64,000 nucleotides of DNA from Mycogone perniciosa (GCA_025331125.1 JAOALB010000128.1:23316-87315), one strand, 5' to 3'; positions 12,701-23,795 are shown, numbered from the stretch's first letter. The notes: generated from the letters alone by a model not told the origin. Made by a program: numbers and translations.

Positions 12701-15572
12701 GAAAATATAATATAATACTATTAAATATAAAAAATATAACTATTAAAATGAAATTATAATTAAAGCTAGTTTAAATAAAAATATTTAATAAATAGTTAGA
12801 TAATATAAAGCTATAAACTATTTTTAACCCCCCCTTTTAATAAATAGCAATAAAAGTATTTTAAACTTTAAAGAGTAAATAGCCTTTTTTAAAAAATATT
12901 TAGTATAGTAAAAAAAAGCTAAAAAAGATATTAAAAACCTTTAAAAACCTTAAATATTAAAAAACCTTTAAATATTATAAAATAAAATTATTATTAAAAA
13001 AGAAATAAAAAAAGCTATAATTAAAGTAAAAAGTATTACATTTAATGCAGGTAATATATTAATTACCTTTTTATATTATATATAGTTTATTATTAAAGAG
13101 TTTATTATAAACCTCTTTAAAGGTTACTTTGAATTAAAATACTACCCTTTCCCCTTTAAAAATATTAAAATTACTATTATATTTAAGCTTAATAAGTTTA
13201 ACTATATAATTTATAAAGCCTTTAAGTTGATTTTACTGCTATTCTATATGAAAAAAAGGCTTTAAAAGGCTATTTATTAATAGGGTATCCCTTTTAATAT
13301 TTAAATATAAAATCTTTTTAAAATAATACTTTAAAGCCTTTTTTAAAAAATAGCTATAGATTTAATTGCCTATTTAATTTATAATATTAAAGTTACTTTA
13401 AATAAAAGGGAAGTTATAACTTTATTTACTTTTAATATCTTTAAGGCTTTTAATATTATTATAAAAAATAGACTAATCTTATAGTTTAAGTAATAAAGCT
13501 AGCTTATTTAAGTTATAAAATAAATAAAGGTTTTTATAAATAATAAAACTGCTTTTATTTATAAAGGGGATAAAATTAATTTATTAGACTTTACCTTGAA
13601 ATATAGTACTTTATAAAAATCTTTTATCTCTTTTACTATATTAATACTATATTTTAATTTAATTTTTTAGCTTAAAGATTAATAATTTTACTTTAAATAT
13701 AGTAATAATATTACTATATTAATTATAAAAAGGTTTATTTAGAAAATAGCTACTTTTATATAATAAATATTTAATAAAATATTAAAGTAAAAAGCAGAGA
13801 ATATAATATCTTTTAATTATATTAAAGCTAAACTATTATACTTTTATTATATAAAAAGTTGAATTTATAAAAAAAGGATTATAATAAAGGGAAAATTAAT
13901 TTAATTTAAAGAGGATATTTAATAGTTAAAAGTTTACTTTAATTTAAAGCCTTTTTTTAAAAAATATATAAAAATACTTATAGGTAAAATATATAAAGTC
14001 TTTAATTTCTTTAAATTATTTAATAAAATTTAAAAAGGCTTACCTTTTAAAACTATAGTATAAGCTATAAAAGCCTATATCTTTTTTATTGCTTTATATA
14101 CAATAAAAGTATAGTAGTTAAAGTATAAATAATAATTATAAATTAACTTTATTAAATAAGTAAATATAAAAGTATTTAATTTAATAAATAAAATAAATAA
14201 AGTTTTTAAAATTATAATAAAGGCAGTCTCTTTAATTTAAAAGACTATAAATATTCTTGTTTTATATAAAGAAATAAAAGTCTTTATAGCTAGTATTACT
14301 TTAATATAGGCTTAATTTTAATATATAGTAAAATTTATAGAATTAAATTAAAACTACTTAATTAATTAATATATTAATAAAAAACACCCTATTTAACTAT
14401 TATAAATTAAACTTTAATATATTACTACTTTAATTAATAAAACTATTAAATTTACCTTTTTTACTAAAAAGTCTTTATATATTCTCTTTAATTTTAATTT
14501 AAAAGGTATAGGCAAATTAACTGCAGTAAAGAAACACTTAAAGTTAATTAACTTTTTCCTTTTTTATTTAATTTTAGCCTATATTAATAAATTCTAAATA
14601 AAAGGGAATATAAGCTAAAAAGCAGTTACCTACTATAAAGTAAAAGTAATTATAAATATTAAATACTTTAATAATATAAAGGTTTATAATATAAAAGTAT
14701 AAGCTGCTTTAAAGGCTATAAAGTTAATAGCTAAATATATAAAGGAAAACTATATAATTTAAATAGCTTTCTTTTTTTTAAATAGTTTATTTATTATTAA
14801 TAACCTATTTAATAAGCCTTTATTATTTATATAAAAAGTATATATATACTTTTAAAAATTAATATAAAGTATTTAACTTTATAAAACTATTATTTTATAA
14901 GTTTTAAAATATAAAGATATTATAGGCAATAAATAGGCTAATTATTTACTTAAATAAAATACAGCTTTTTTTACTATATTATAAAACTAAGCTATAATTA
15001 TATATATTAAAAGATAAATTAAAAAAAATTATAAAAGTAAAGGAATAAAATTAATTTAATAAAACTTTAAAAGGCTATAAACAGTAAAGATTTAAAGCTT
15101 TAGCCTCCCCTTTAAAGCTTAAACTTTTATACTTTATCTTTTATAAGCTTTTAATAGAAAAATTAAAATATAAAAACTTTTAGGAATATTATAAATGCTT
15201 TAAATATAATAAAAAGTTTATTTATAAATATAGTAAATTAAAAAAGTAAAGCTATTTTATAAAATATAAAATAGTTAAGCCTTTTTTTCTAAATATCCCT
15301 TTTAAAAAAACCCTTTTATTTATTTATTTAAATTTATAAAAAATAAAGCTTTTTAAAAACTAATAAAAAAAGCAGACCTTTATAGTCCTCCTTTAGCAGA
15401 AATAGATTAATATTACTTAAATTAACCCTTTTTCTTTTATAAATTAAAACTCAGTAAATAGCAGCGCAAGCCGCCAGCTCTTAATATCCTATTGCCTATA
15501 AGGGATTTATATAACTAGCTTACTTAGTGGACGTAAATAATAAAACAAACAAAACAAACAAAGCAAACAAAC
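9785..15572 (+). mobile_element. RIP-mutated non-LTR (LINE, possibly Tad1-like) retrotransposon inside the synthase
   Basis: This 5.8 kb block is extremely AT-rich, with TA-dense sequence and no open frame, in sharp contrast to both flanks. It is bounded by a 14 bp target-site duplication. It lacks long terminal repeats and ends on the right in an (A)nC-type tail (15535-15572), as expected of a LINE copied rightwards. A relic of reverse transcriptase is readable on the plus strand near 13.6-13.7 kb. The first 140 bases match the start of a second element at 59065. The TA enrichment and Asp-to-Asn changes fit RIP acting on a repeated element. Assignment to the Tad1 group rests on length and fungal prevalence only. 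Confidence 0.82.
13616..13721 (+). pseudogene. Relic of LINE reverse-transcriptase active site
   Basis: In one plus-strand frame the stretch KSFISFTILILYFNLIF resembles the GSPLSPxLF motif of reverse transcriptases with Pro turned into Phe (CC to TT). About 25 residues later FKYSNNITIL resembles the catalytic Y-x-D-D-I/V box with both Asp codons changed from GAT to AAT. Both changes are the C-to-T and G-to-A type made by RIP. Stops lie between the two motifs. Confidence 0.55.
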
Positions 15573-15586
15573 ATCGTGGCATACCA
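15573..15586. repeat. Right target-site duplication of the retrotransposon
   Basis: ATCGTGGCATACCA follows directly after the A-rich tail and pairs with the copy at 9771-9784. The minus strand here encodes DDLGMPR, which continues into PRYVGG at the left copy when the insert is taken out. Confidence 0.85.
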
Positions 15587-16184
15587 AGATCATCCACATA
15601 GAATCTATTGAGCCTGTTGTCTTGGACCATTGGTTTTAGCATTTTCATCTCGCCCGGGATGACACTGGGGAGATTTTCTCCAACAGCGTGCATGATCTCC
15701 AGATCGATGTCCGGATGACTGGCTATGATACTCAGAATATCTTCATGCGTATCTTTCTTCAATTCAGGCTTCGCATGCACCAGAGCACCCTGTTTGACAC
15801 GATTCAAGACGTGGTTAACGTAGCTGAACAACCTTACATGATGAGGTGACAAGTTCGATCGGTGCTCAGCAGGAATGGCTTGATCGAGGTGCTGCAGGTA
15901 ATAGTAAGTCACGTGCTCAAGGTCACCAAATAAGGCTCGTTCCAAAGTAGCCTCCTCGCCTTTCAGTGTAAGGTTGCGACCATGAGGCACCAAGGGTCCC
16001 CAAGTGAACTCGAAGAAGAGATGAAGATCGGTCTCTGATGTCGGAGGAACCAGAGGCTTGGTGTGCAATCCTTGGAGCTGGATGAGGGTTACACTATCTT
16101 CAGTATAAATAAACATCTCCATTAATATCGGGAAGTTCGATACCTCCGTGTGGCACTGGGGAACGGAAGGGTGTCTCGGAGACA

Positions 16185-17755
16185 ATGGTCGACTCTCATG
16201 GGGGAAAGTTGACCATGGACACTGGATTAGACGACCTTGGTATGGACTCTCTTGTCGCTATTGAGGTTCGGTCCTGGTTCTTCAAAGCGTTGAGCGCCGA
16301 TGTCACTGTACTCCAGGTCCTCAATAGTGGTACTGCTAGGGCTCTGCTCCGATCTGTCAAGAAGAAAGTTTTTGATACAATGGTCCTGACCCCTGAAGAT
16401 AAGCCGGCAACACCTGACAATAAGGCTATACCATCGGTGCTTGAACCACAGCCGATCGAGAAGCTAGTTGAGCCTGAAGTCCTGATTGAGATCACAGACA
16501 CCACTCCAGAGGAGAGCAAGGGTTCTTCTGAATCCAATTCAGTGCTAGATACAACTGAGACAGTGGATGCCACTAATCTGGTTAGCAGTGCTACCCCATT
16601 GGAAATCGACACCGATTCTGAATAATTTGCTCCTGAGAAGCCCTTCGCCAAGGACCTCGTCGCAAGATCTCTTACGCTCTCATTTGGCCAATCTCGATTT
16701 TGGTTCCTGAAGCACTTCTTACCTGACCAAAGTGCCTTCAACATCACGACCGTCATCCGCATGCAGGGACTCTTGGATATCGACCGGTTGGCGAGAGCTG
16801 TTGACACTGTTGCCAATCATCATGAGGCTTTGCGGATTGCATTTGTTAGCAGTGTCAACCAACCGATGCAGATTGTCCTCAAGACTTCATCTCTAAAGTT
16901 GAAGCGTAAGCAAATTTCCGATGCTGATGAAGTTAAGCCTGAACAAGAGGCCATCAAATGCCATGTCTATGACCTCGAGGCTGGCCAGACAATGCGACTC
17001 CAAGTGCTCACTCTTTCACCCACTGTCAACTTTCTCATCTTGGGCTATCACCATATCAACATGGATGGTCTGAGTTTTGAGGTCCTCTTTAATAATGTCC
17101 AGAAAGTGTTCCAAGGCACGACCTTCACCCCTGGGGTTCTTCAATACCTTGACTTCACGGTCCGCGAGCACGAGGAATACCGACTTGGCAAATGGATGCC
17201 TGAACTAAACTTCTGGCGAAACGAATTTTCTACTCTGCCCGAGCCATTGCCACTTCTTCCACGATCACAGAAACAATCACGCCCTGAAATTACTCAGTAC
17301 GGTACTATGCGTGTAGAACGGCGAATTCCCGCAGAACTTTCAGGTGCGATTAAGAAGACTGCTCGAAAGTTCAAAGCTGGTTTATTCGCATTCTACCTTG
17401 CTGTGTTGAAGGCTCTTATTGTTCGATGTGTCGATATCGATGACCTCTGCACTGGCATGGCCGACGTCAATCGCAAGTAGAGCGAGGTTTTGGAGAGCAT
17501 TGGTCTCTATCTTAACTTGGTAACCCTTCGTGTAACTTGTGAATCTTCACAGCCTTTCAGCGAGTCCTTGGAGGAGATGCAGAAGAAGTCCCAACTAGCC
17601 TTTTCCAATGCTCGTGTTCCCTTCGACGCCATTCTCAACGAGCTCGGCGCTCCCAGATCCGCTGCGCAGCCTCCTCTGTTTCAAGTCTTCATGAATTACC
17701 GCCAGGGTGTTCGTGAAGTTCGCGAGTTTTTGCGACTGCGAGTGTGAGGGCGAAC
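16185..17755 (+). pseudogene. Synthase relic part 3: ACP and condensation domain
   Basis: The ACP keeps its phosphopantetheine serine in LGMDSLVAIEVRSWF (about 16235). A linker rich in Pro, Glu, Ser and Thr follows (16370-16620), then a TAA at 16623 where a Gln is likely. The condensation domain starts with the usual LSFGQSRFWFL (about 16680) and has an intact acceptor motif HHINMDG (about 17050). Its latter half includes ADVNRK, then TAG at 17478, then SIGLYLNLVTLR. The frame is lost again near 17735, where the C domain runs towards the adenylation domain. The catalytic His pair is present, so damage here is by premature stops only. Confidence 0.9.
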
Positions 17756-19460
17756 TCCTGAGTGGGGGAGAGCTCGCATATGACATTAGCTTTGATGTGG
17801 TTGAGAATACAGGAGGCGAGACAAACGTCATGCTCTCGGTCCAAAAGGCATTGTATGACGAGGCCAACGCTGAGCTTCTCCTCGACTCTCATTTCAACTT
17901 GATGGAGGCCTTTGCTAGCAACCGTGCGTCTCGAATGAACAAGCCAGCTCTTCACAGGCAATCTTCAATCGATGATGCTTTGGAGCTGGGGTGTGGGCCT
18001 GTGTTTGAACATACTTGGCCTGCAACCATCCCTCAGAGGATTCAAGACCAGATCCAGGCTCACCCTGACAAGTTGGCTCTGACGGGTGCCAATGGCACAG
18101 ACTTGACCTATGCCTAGATGGGAGCTCTCGTGGATAGCATCTCGGCCACTCTGGACAAAGTCAACGCAACCGAAATTACCGGCTTGCTCCAGCACCCAAC
18201 ACCAGCAGCTATTTGCTCCATTCTTACTATCATGAAAACTGGTCGGACTTTCATTCCTCTTGATCCTCGTGTTGGAAAAACCCGACTCGCATCGATTGCC
18301 GCTGAGTCCAAGCCTTCCTGCGTTATCGTCGACGCTTCGACACAAGTTGACAGCGAGTTCCTCGGCAACACCACTTTGATCAATGTCACCAAAGTGCCTC
18401 GATCTTATATAATAACTCCCCTATCGAGACACAGCCAGCTGACTTAGCTGCATTGATCTATACGAGGGGATCGACTGGTACGCCCAAGGGCATAAGCTTG
18501 AGTCACGCCTTACTGCGGAACAATCTCGAAATCACTACCGATCACTTCAAGATGGAGCAAGCCGCCGAGGTTATTCTCCAGCAAACTTCCTTTAGCTTCA
18601 ACATGTCGCTCTTCCAAGTCTTCTGTGCTCTCTGCAATGCTGCCACTCTTGTTGTCGTACCCGCGGATATCAGAGGGGACTCCAGTGCGCTGGCAATCCT
18701 GAAACTCGAGACTGGCGTCAGTATCACAGCTGCGGCACCGGCTGAGTATATCTCCCTGATCCGCTACGGTGCTTCCTCTCTCCAGCAGAGCCACAAGTGG
18801 TGACTAGCATGCTCAGACGGCGAAAAGGTCACCGATCTCCTTGTGAGCAGCTTCCGCTTGCTGTCCAAGTAATTAACTCTCATCAACGCCTATGGACCTG
18901 CTGAGACAATATTCCTCTGCGCCTGAGCTGTGGTCCCTTACCAGTAGATACAACGCAGTAATTCTATTCTGCCTCTGAATACATATCCCAACTACGCTAT
19001 CGACATCGTTGGAAAGGATGACAAACCTGTTCCCGCTGGTGTCACTGGCGAGGTAGCTATCGGTGGTGCTGGTGTCGGACTTCGCTATCTTAACAATGCA
19101 TAACTGACATCCCAAAAGTTGCCACGCGACCCTTACGCAAATAGCTCATTAAAGAAGCAGGGATGAACTACCATGCACCTCACAGGTGATCGTGGTCGTC
19201 TTACTCCCGATGGCGGACTCGTCTTAGAGGGGCGTATCAGCGGTGATAGTCAGGTCAAGGTTCGAGGCATTCGAATCGAACTTGAGGAAGTCGAGCACGC
19301 TATCGTACAGGAGTCTCAGGGTTCCATTCCTCAGGCTGCCCCTTAACGTATCCAACAAGCTCGATCGACAGGCATTGCAGCCTCTACCTGTCTCCAGCAC
19401 AACAACTGGGCAAGCCAGAACCTACCCCCTATGCAAGAACAGGTCAAGCAACTCTAGGAA
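17756..19460 (+). pseudogene. Synthase relic part 4: adenylation domain
   Basis: Adenylation core motifs appear in order: the A3 region reads LIYTRGSTGTPKG with Arg in place of the first Ser, A5 is NAYGPAE (about 18890), A7 is LTGDRGRL (about 19180), and A8 is near VKVRGIRIEL (about 19260). Stops occur at about 18115, 18800, 18870, 18927, 18945, 19100, 19165 and 19344, and a frameshift lies near 18410-18450. This is the most heavily mutated of the plus-strand parts. The substrate-specifying residues should not be trusted given the mutations. Confidence 0.88.
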
Positions 19461-20648
19461 CTAGTAATCCTTGACCAGGCTCTTTCACAGCTTGGGGTTA
19501 ATTCTAATACGGATTTCTTCCACGCTGGCGGCACTTTGCTTCTACTTGTCGAGCTTCAAGCCCAATTCAGAAAGAGGTTCGGCTTTGCCCCATCGGTACA
19601 GCAGCTGTTCGGTTCATTGACTCTCGAGGGCATGTCGGCACTTATTGAAGGCAGGCCAATCCAGGAAGAAGGAAACGAGGAGTTGGATTGGGAAGCAGAA
19701 GCGGTCCTTCTCCCTGGTGAGACGTACGAAGCCCATTACAAGGACACAGAAGCTGTTTCCGGTCCCACAAAGGTAGTCGTCCTCACTGGAGCCACAGGCT
19801 TCCTGGGAAGACACATCCTCGAACGCCTCCTCCGAAACAAGGTAGTTCAGAAGGTATACCGCGTCGCAGTACGCAAGAAATCTTCTGAGCTCCCAAACAT
19901 GTTCGGAGACAGCCGCGTCGACGTCTTCAAGGGTAACCTTGGCGCCCTAGATCTCGGCCTTTCTCCTGCCGACGCGCAGCGTGTGTTCGGAACGGCAGAT
20001 ACTGTCATTCACAATGGCGCTGACGTTTCTTTCATGAAGACGTATGCATCTCTCTGTCGCACTAATATCGACGCAACCAAGCAAATTGCACGCCTATCCC
20101 AACGCCACCGCATTCCCTTCCACTTCGTCTCTTCCGCTAGCGTGACACAATTGACTCCGCTGGACGAGGTTGGCGAAATCTCTATGGCCCCCTACGCACC
20201 ATGAGCAGACGCAGATGGATATATCACAGCCAAGTGGGTGAGTGAGCGGCATCTTGAACTCATGGCAGAGACGTATGGTCTGCCCGTCACTATCCATCGC
20301 CCCGCTAGTATCACAGGCAATGACAGCAGCGACCTGGACCTGATGGGTAGCCTCTTCCGCTTCGTGGAGAAGCTGGAGGCAGTACCTGAGAGCAGAGACT
20401 GGAGGGGCTACTTCGCTCTAATATCAGTACATAGCGTGGCAGCCGCTGTCGTCAAGTCCGTCGAGGATGTAGAGCGCGCTCCCGCCTCCGGCCAGTATCA
20501 GTACGAGTCGCGCGAGATTGTGTATCCGCTGTCCACCATGGCTGATGTCACCAAGATTACTGAAGAGTTCCCTATCCGAACGACGGCACTGGAGGAATGG
20601 GTTGAGAAGGCAGAGGCAAAGGGTCTAAACCCTTTGCTGGGAATCTAG
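19461..20648 (+). pseudogene. Synthase relic part 5: thiolation and terminal reductase domains
   Basis: The thiolation domain reads DFFHAGGT followed by Leu (TTG, 19536-19538) where the family has the phosphopantetheine-bearing Ser; TCG to TTG is a single C-to-T step. The reductase (about 19760-20648) has the NADPH loop GATGFLG and, after a TGA at 20202, the catalytic pair Y-x-x-x-K in GYITAKW. Its Tyr is kept, so the original enzyme could have been either a true reductase or a Dieckmann-type cyclase. The frame ends at a stop at 20648 close to where such synthases normally end (LNPLLGI). Confidence 0.9.
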
Positions 20649-21340
20649 TTGAGGAAAGCCGCAGCGAGAAACAGCCGCTGGGCATTCCCGAAGTTGATCA
20701 AGGGATGAGATGGCAGTTAGAACACACCCTGTATTAGCTTTTCTTCGTTCCTTTCTAGTATATAATATCTCGTCTTTATAGATAGGTTTGGCTTAATGTT
20801 ATGGTATGGATGAGTTCGGGTCTGGTTTCATAGCCAATACAATTTACTTTTGGCTACTAGGTTATATTTTCCTATCTGTCAAAACATCTAGTTGTGACCA
20901 TCACAAATCAAAATAAAGCACGTTGGTTTCAAATAAGAGGCTGGGGTAGTTGTGGGGGGAAAGAGAGTGTGGCATTAACGCTCGGGGACCGCAAAGACAT
21001 AGATACAGTAATAGGCAGTTGTTTGTGGTTGCTTATATCAATGAGAGTTGTCTGTAGTTATGCATTACTAATGCGAGTAACCTGTAGTAATCAGAGTTAG
21101 CTGTAGCATGTAGGTGTTGTGTGGTCCCTGTTTTCTTATCCCCCGCTTGAGAGGGCGAGACATGGCGACTCATACATGCCAGCTTTAGCACCAGCATCCG
21201 CTGGAGGGATGTGAATGGCAATGGCCTATTCCGTATTGAGATAATATACAGATGCTTCGCAACTAACAATAAAAAAATTTTTTAAACAATACCAAATATT
21301 CCGACTCGTCGCCATGTTTTCAAACTTCATAGATTTGCTT
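20649..21340. other. Intergenic between synthase relic and methylcitrate synthase
   Basis: Holds the tails of both flanking units (the relic from the left, the minus-strand synthase from the right) and a diverged copy of a small inverted-repeat element at 20971-21143. No gene seen. Confidence 0.5.
20971..21143 (-). mobile_element. Diverged second copy of the MITE-like element
   Basis: The right end GTCCCTGTTTTCTTATCCCC resembles the 20 bp terminal repeat seen at 23654-23673. The left end has GGGGACCGCAAAGACATAGATAC, matching the reverse complement of the other element's right end (GGGACCGCAAAAGACAGAGGTAC). The interior shares AACCTGTAGTAAT and repeats related to GAGTTAGCTGTAG. It lies in the opposite orientation to the copy at 23387 and is about 110 bp shorter. 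Confidence 0.55.
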
Positions 21341-22878
21341 TTAGTTACCGTCGACCTGCTTCAGGAGACCCTCAAGATTAATGCTCTTGGGTCGCTCAAT
21401 GGGCAGGCCAAGAGCACGGTCCCAGATGAGCTGGGCCAGGGGGCCGAGACCACGGGAAACACCAAAGGTGGCTGTGTAGTAGAGCGTTTCGTGGAAGCCG
21501 TAGTGGTGGAAGAGAACGCCGGAGCTGCTATCGACGTTGGGGTAAGGGTTCTTGGTCTTGCCGTGCTTCTTGAGGACCTCGGGGGCGATGCGGCTGTTCT
21601 TCTCAACCAGTTGGAAGACGGGGTCCTTGGCGATGGTGGGGCGGGAGGCAGCGTAGTCCATGAGGGCCTCGAAGCGAGGATCGGGCTTGCGCAGGACGGC
21701 ATGGCCGTAGCCGGGAACGACACGGCCAGAGTTGAGGGTAGACCAGAGGTAGTCGTGAACGTCCTGCTCGGTATAGTTGGCTGGGATAGCTTCCTTCATC
21801 TGAATGATCCAGCGAAGAACTTCCTGGGCGGCAAGACTAGTAATACATGTCAGTCTGATGTAAATGAAATGTGGCATGGAATTGAGCTTCTTACCCATGA
21901 AGAGGACCGGCCAGACCCTGGAGACCAGCGCTGTAGGAGAGGAAGGGGTCGCTGAGAGCGCTGCCAACCAAGTGAGTGGTGTGGGCAGAAACGTTGCCAC
22001 CCTCATGGTCACCGTGGAGAGCGAGGTAGAGTCGGAGGAGGTCCTGGAAGTCCTCGTTCTCCTTGCCGCCCTTGCCCAGCATAGCAGCAAAGTTGTAGGA
22101 CCAATCCTGCTCGAGATCGACCTCGGCGGGGAGAGCACCACCACCGCGATAGGCGTTCTGGTAGATCTTGGCGGCAATGGTGGGAAGCTTGGCCAGCAGG
22201 GAAATGCAGTCCTCGAAGACAGGCTCCCAGTAGTCGGCCTTATTCAAGCCCTTCTCATAGGCCTTGGCGAACTTGGACTCGTAGTTGAGGGCAGAAACAG
22301 CAATGGCGAACTGGGTCATGGGATGCAGGTCCTTGGGGAAGTCGTCGAGCATCTTGGAGACAAAGGCGGGGATCTGGGCCTTGGAGGCGAGCTCGCGGGA
22401 GAACTCACGGACCTGGTTGACAGAGGGCACCTGTCCGGTGAGGAGCAGCCAGAACATGGCCTCTGGAAGCATTTCAGTGCCAGTCTTGCCCTTTGGCAGC
22501 TCGCGCTGGCAGTCCTTGATGGTGCGGCCGTGGAAGCGAATGCCCTCGTTGGGGTCGAGGACGGAACCCTCCCAGACCATAGCCTTGAGGCCACGCATGC
22601 CGCCGAGGGTGTTTTCGACCTTGACCTCGCCAATAACCTTGCTTCCATGGGCCTTGACCTTCTTGAGGAGCTCGCGCTTGGCGGGGATGGCCTCCTTGAG
22701 GGTTGTCTTGAGATCCGGCTCAGCGGTAGAGTAGTATCGTGCCGCGTTGGCGAGGACGGCAGCACGAGTAGATGGCTGAAGGGAATTGTAAGTGCTGGTA
22801 TCTCTGCTAACCCAACTTTTTTGGCCATACCCTGAGAGAGCGCAAGGCGCGAGACGACATTGTCAGATTGAGAGCCAT
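21341..22878 (-). CDS. mcsA: 2-methylcitrate synthase, mitochondrial
   Basis: Three exons: 22878-22831, 22775-21895 and 21836-21341, with introns starting GTATGG and GTAAGA. The joined product is 474 residues. It begins MALNLTMSSRALRSLR, an Arg/Ser-rich mitochondrial presequence. The citrate-synthase fold is complete: GSVLDPNEGIRFHGRTI, LHGDHEGGNVSAHTTHLVGS with the catalytic His, VVPGYGHAVLRKPDPR with the second His and Arg, and the ending ALGLPIERPKS. I call methylcitrate rather than citrate synthase because MRGLKAMVWEGS and the AIPAKRELLKKVKAHG stretch match the fungal McsA type, and because the divergent neighbour is 2-methylisocitrate lyase. The enzyme condenses propionyl-CoA with oxaloacetate and clears toxic propionyl-CoA. 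Ordinary citrate synthase activity is a known side reaction of this family. Confidence 0.88.
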
Positions 22879-23795
22879 AGTGACGACACACGGCTCAAGG
22901 CTTGTACTTCTGGCGGGGAAGATGAAGCTGCTGTCAGTGTCAGTCTCAGTATCAGTATCAGTATCAGATCAATTGGTGTTTACGACAGATGACGTTGTCA
23001 ACGAGATGATTAAACTTACGGATATGCCGCTGAGATCCGCTCAGATCGTGTTATGAAAATGGGAGAGACACGGGAAACAAGATGGTGATGGTGAAGAAGG
23101 TGAGAATTATCGCCGAGGAGATGTCTGTCCTGAAGAATCCAATGGCATCACCGCTGCAGAAAACAGCCGAAGGAAGCCGCTGAAGCTCGGCTCAGCGGAT
23201 GCCCCGCGCTATCCAATTGGTCAATTTGGCCCGGATCGGCCCCGACACCGGTCTCCGATGAAGCCGCCACTATTACCGCCTTAAAACCACTGTAAATAAA
23301 CACTGCAAATACTGCGAATACGATGGTGATGGTGGCATTGGAGTCGAATTGCAAGACGAAACCGGACTATATAACCTCGGCAAGGGGGTGACAATAAAAC
23401 AGGGACTAGGCATCTATATATATATATATGTATATATTACTACAGGTTATGTTTATCGTTATAGATGACTCTGATTGCTATGGATACGTCTCTAATTGCT
23501 TCGTGTTACTCGATTTGCTATAGATAACTCTCTTTATTACCAGTATAAATAACTCTTATCCAGCAGATTTTATAATGCTATAATAGAGGTTTCCGAATGC
23601 TCTCTATCAGTCAAACCTATTAATTAGTATCCCAGGTACCTCTGTCTTTTGCGGTCCCTGTTTTATTGTCACCTTCGGAGTACTTACTCGGGTTCTGACC
23701 AGGATTTGTCATCCCTGCCTCTTATCCTACCTATTTAACGTCAAAAACCCCAAGACGCTGTCACCATCGTGATAGACACCAACAGCTAGCTCATC
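22879..23795. promoter_or_regulatory. Shared divergent promoter of the methylcitrate-cycle pair
   Basis: The 917 bp gap separates two start codons facing away from each other (22878 minus, 23796 plus), so it must carry both promoters. It contains short CAGTAT repeats (22938-22965) just upstream of the synthase start and a 287 bp MITE-like element at 23387-23673 about 120 bp before the lyase start. I see no binding site I can name with confidence. Confidence 0.6.
23387..23673 (+). mobile_element. MITE-like element with perfect 20 bp terminal inverted repeats
   Basis: GGTGACAATAAAACAGGGAC at 23387-23406 is the exact reverse complement of the sequence at 23654-23673. The 247 bp between are AT-rich, non-coding, and contain a short TA run and repeats of the type TTGCTATAGATAACTCT. 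No convincing target-site duplication flanks it. A diverged relative lies at 20971-21143 on the other side of the methylcitrate synthase gene. It would place mobile DNA inside the lyase promoter. Confidence 0.7.

Larger units (their letters stand above)
8250..16185 (-). pseudogene. Synthase relic part 2, inverted: DH end, CMeT, psi-KR, KR tail, pre-ACP
   Basis: Read on the minus strand from 16185 down, this block continues exactly where part 1 stops. The DH C-terminal end and linker (15560-16180, with FFEFTWGPLVP) come first, then after the retrotransposon the C-methyltransferase (9262-9784, SAM motif LEVGAGTGGAT and the LVKPGGYLLLLEITD stretch). Next come the psi-KR (about 9230-8700) and the C-terminal end of the KR (IMGNGYITREL near 8650). 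Last is the pre-ACP helix region (AFSAKLRSVLQIP, ending about 8250). The KR cofactor-binding core between about 8700 and 8660 is gone. Stops interrupt it (for example after the CMeT near 9262 and near 8870), and frames shift near 8480. The next piece in protein order, the ACP serine region, is on the plus strand at 16185. Both ends therefore fit a single inversion of about 7.9 kb. Confidence 0.9.
6030..20648 (+). pseudogene. PKS-NRPS hybrid synthase, rearranged and mutated pseudogene
   Basis: The pieces, in original protein order, are: partial KS, AT, DH, C-methyltransferase, psi-KR, KR remnant, ACP, condensation, adenylation, thiolation and terminal reductase. This is the order of fungal highly reducing PKS-NRPS hybrids that make acyl tetramic acids and related amides. 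The gene cannot work: the KS start is missing, the block from late DH to pre-ACP (about 8250-16185) is inverted, a retrotransposon splits that block, the AT and KR have lost segments, and at least eight in-frame stops occur. Many of the stops look like Gln or Arg codons turned into TAA, TAG or TGA by C-to-T change. No tailoring genes (P450, ER partner, transporter) lie beside it, so this is an isolated relic backbone. Which product it once made cannot be read from the sequence. The segments are listed separately below. Confidence 0.93.

Noticed and set aside
9785..15572. LTR retrotransposon as identity of the insert
   Set aside because: The ends are not repeats of one another, the target-site duplication is 14 bp rather than 4-6 bp, and an A-rich tail is present; all fit a LINE.
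21864..22835. 323-codon plus-strand frame
   Set aside because: Antisense shadow of the methylcitrate synthase exon; the minus-strand reading has complete family motifs.
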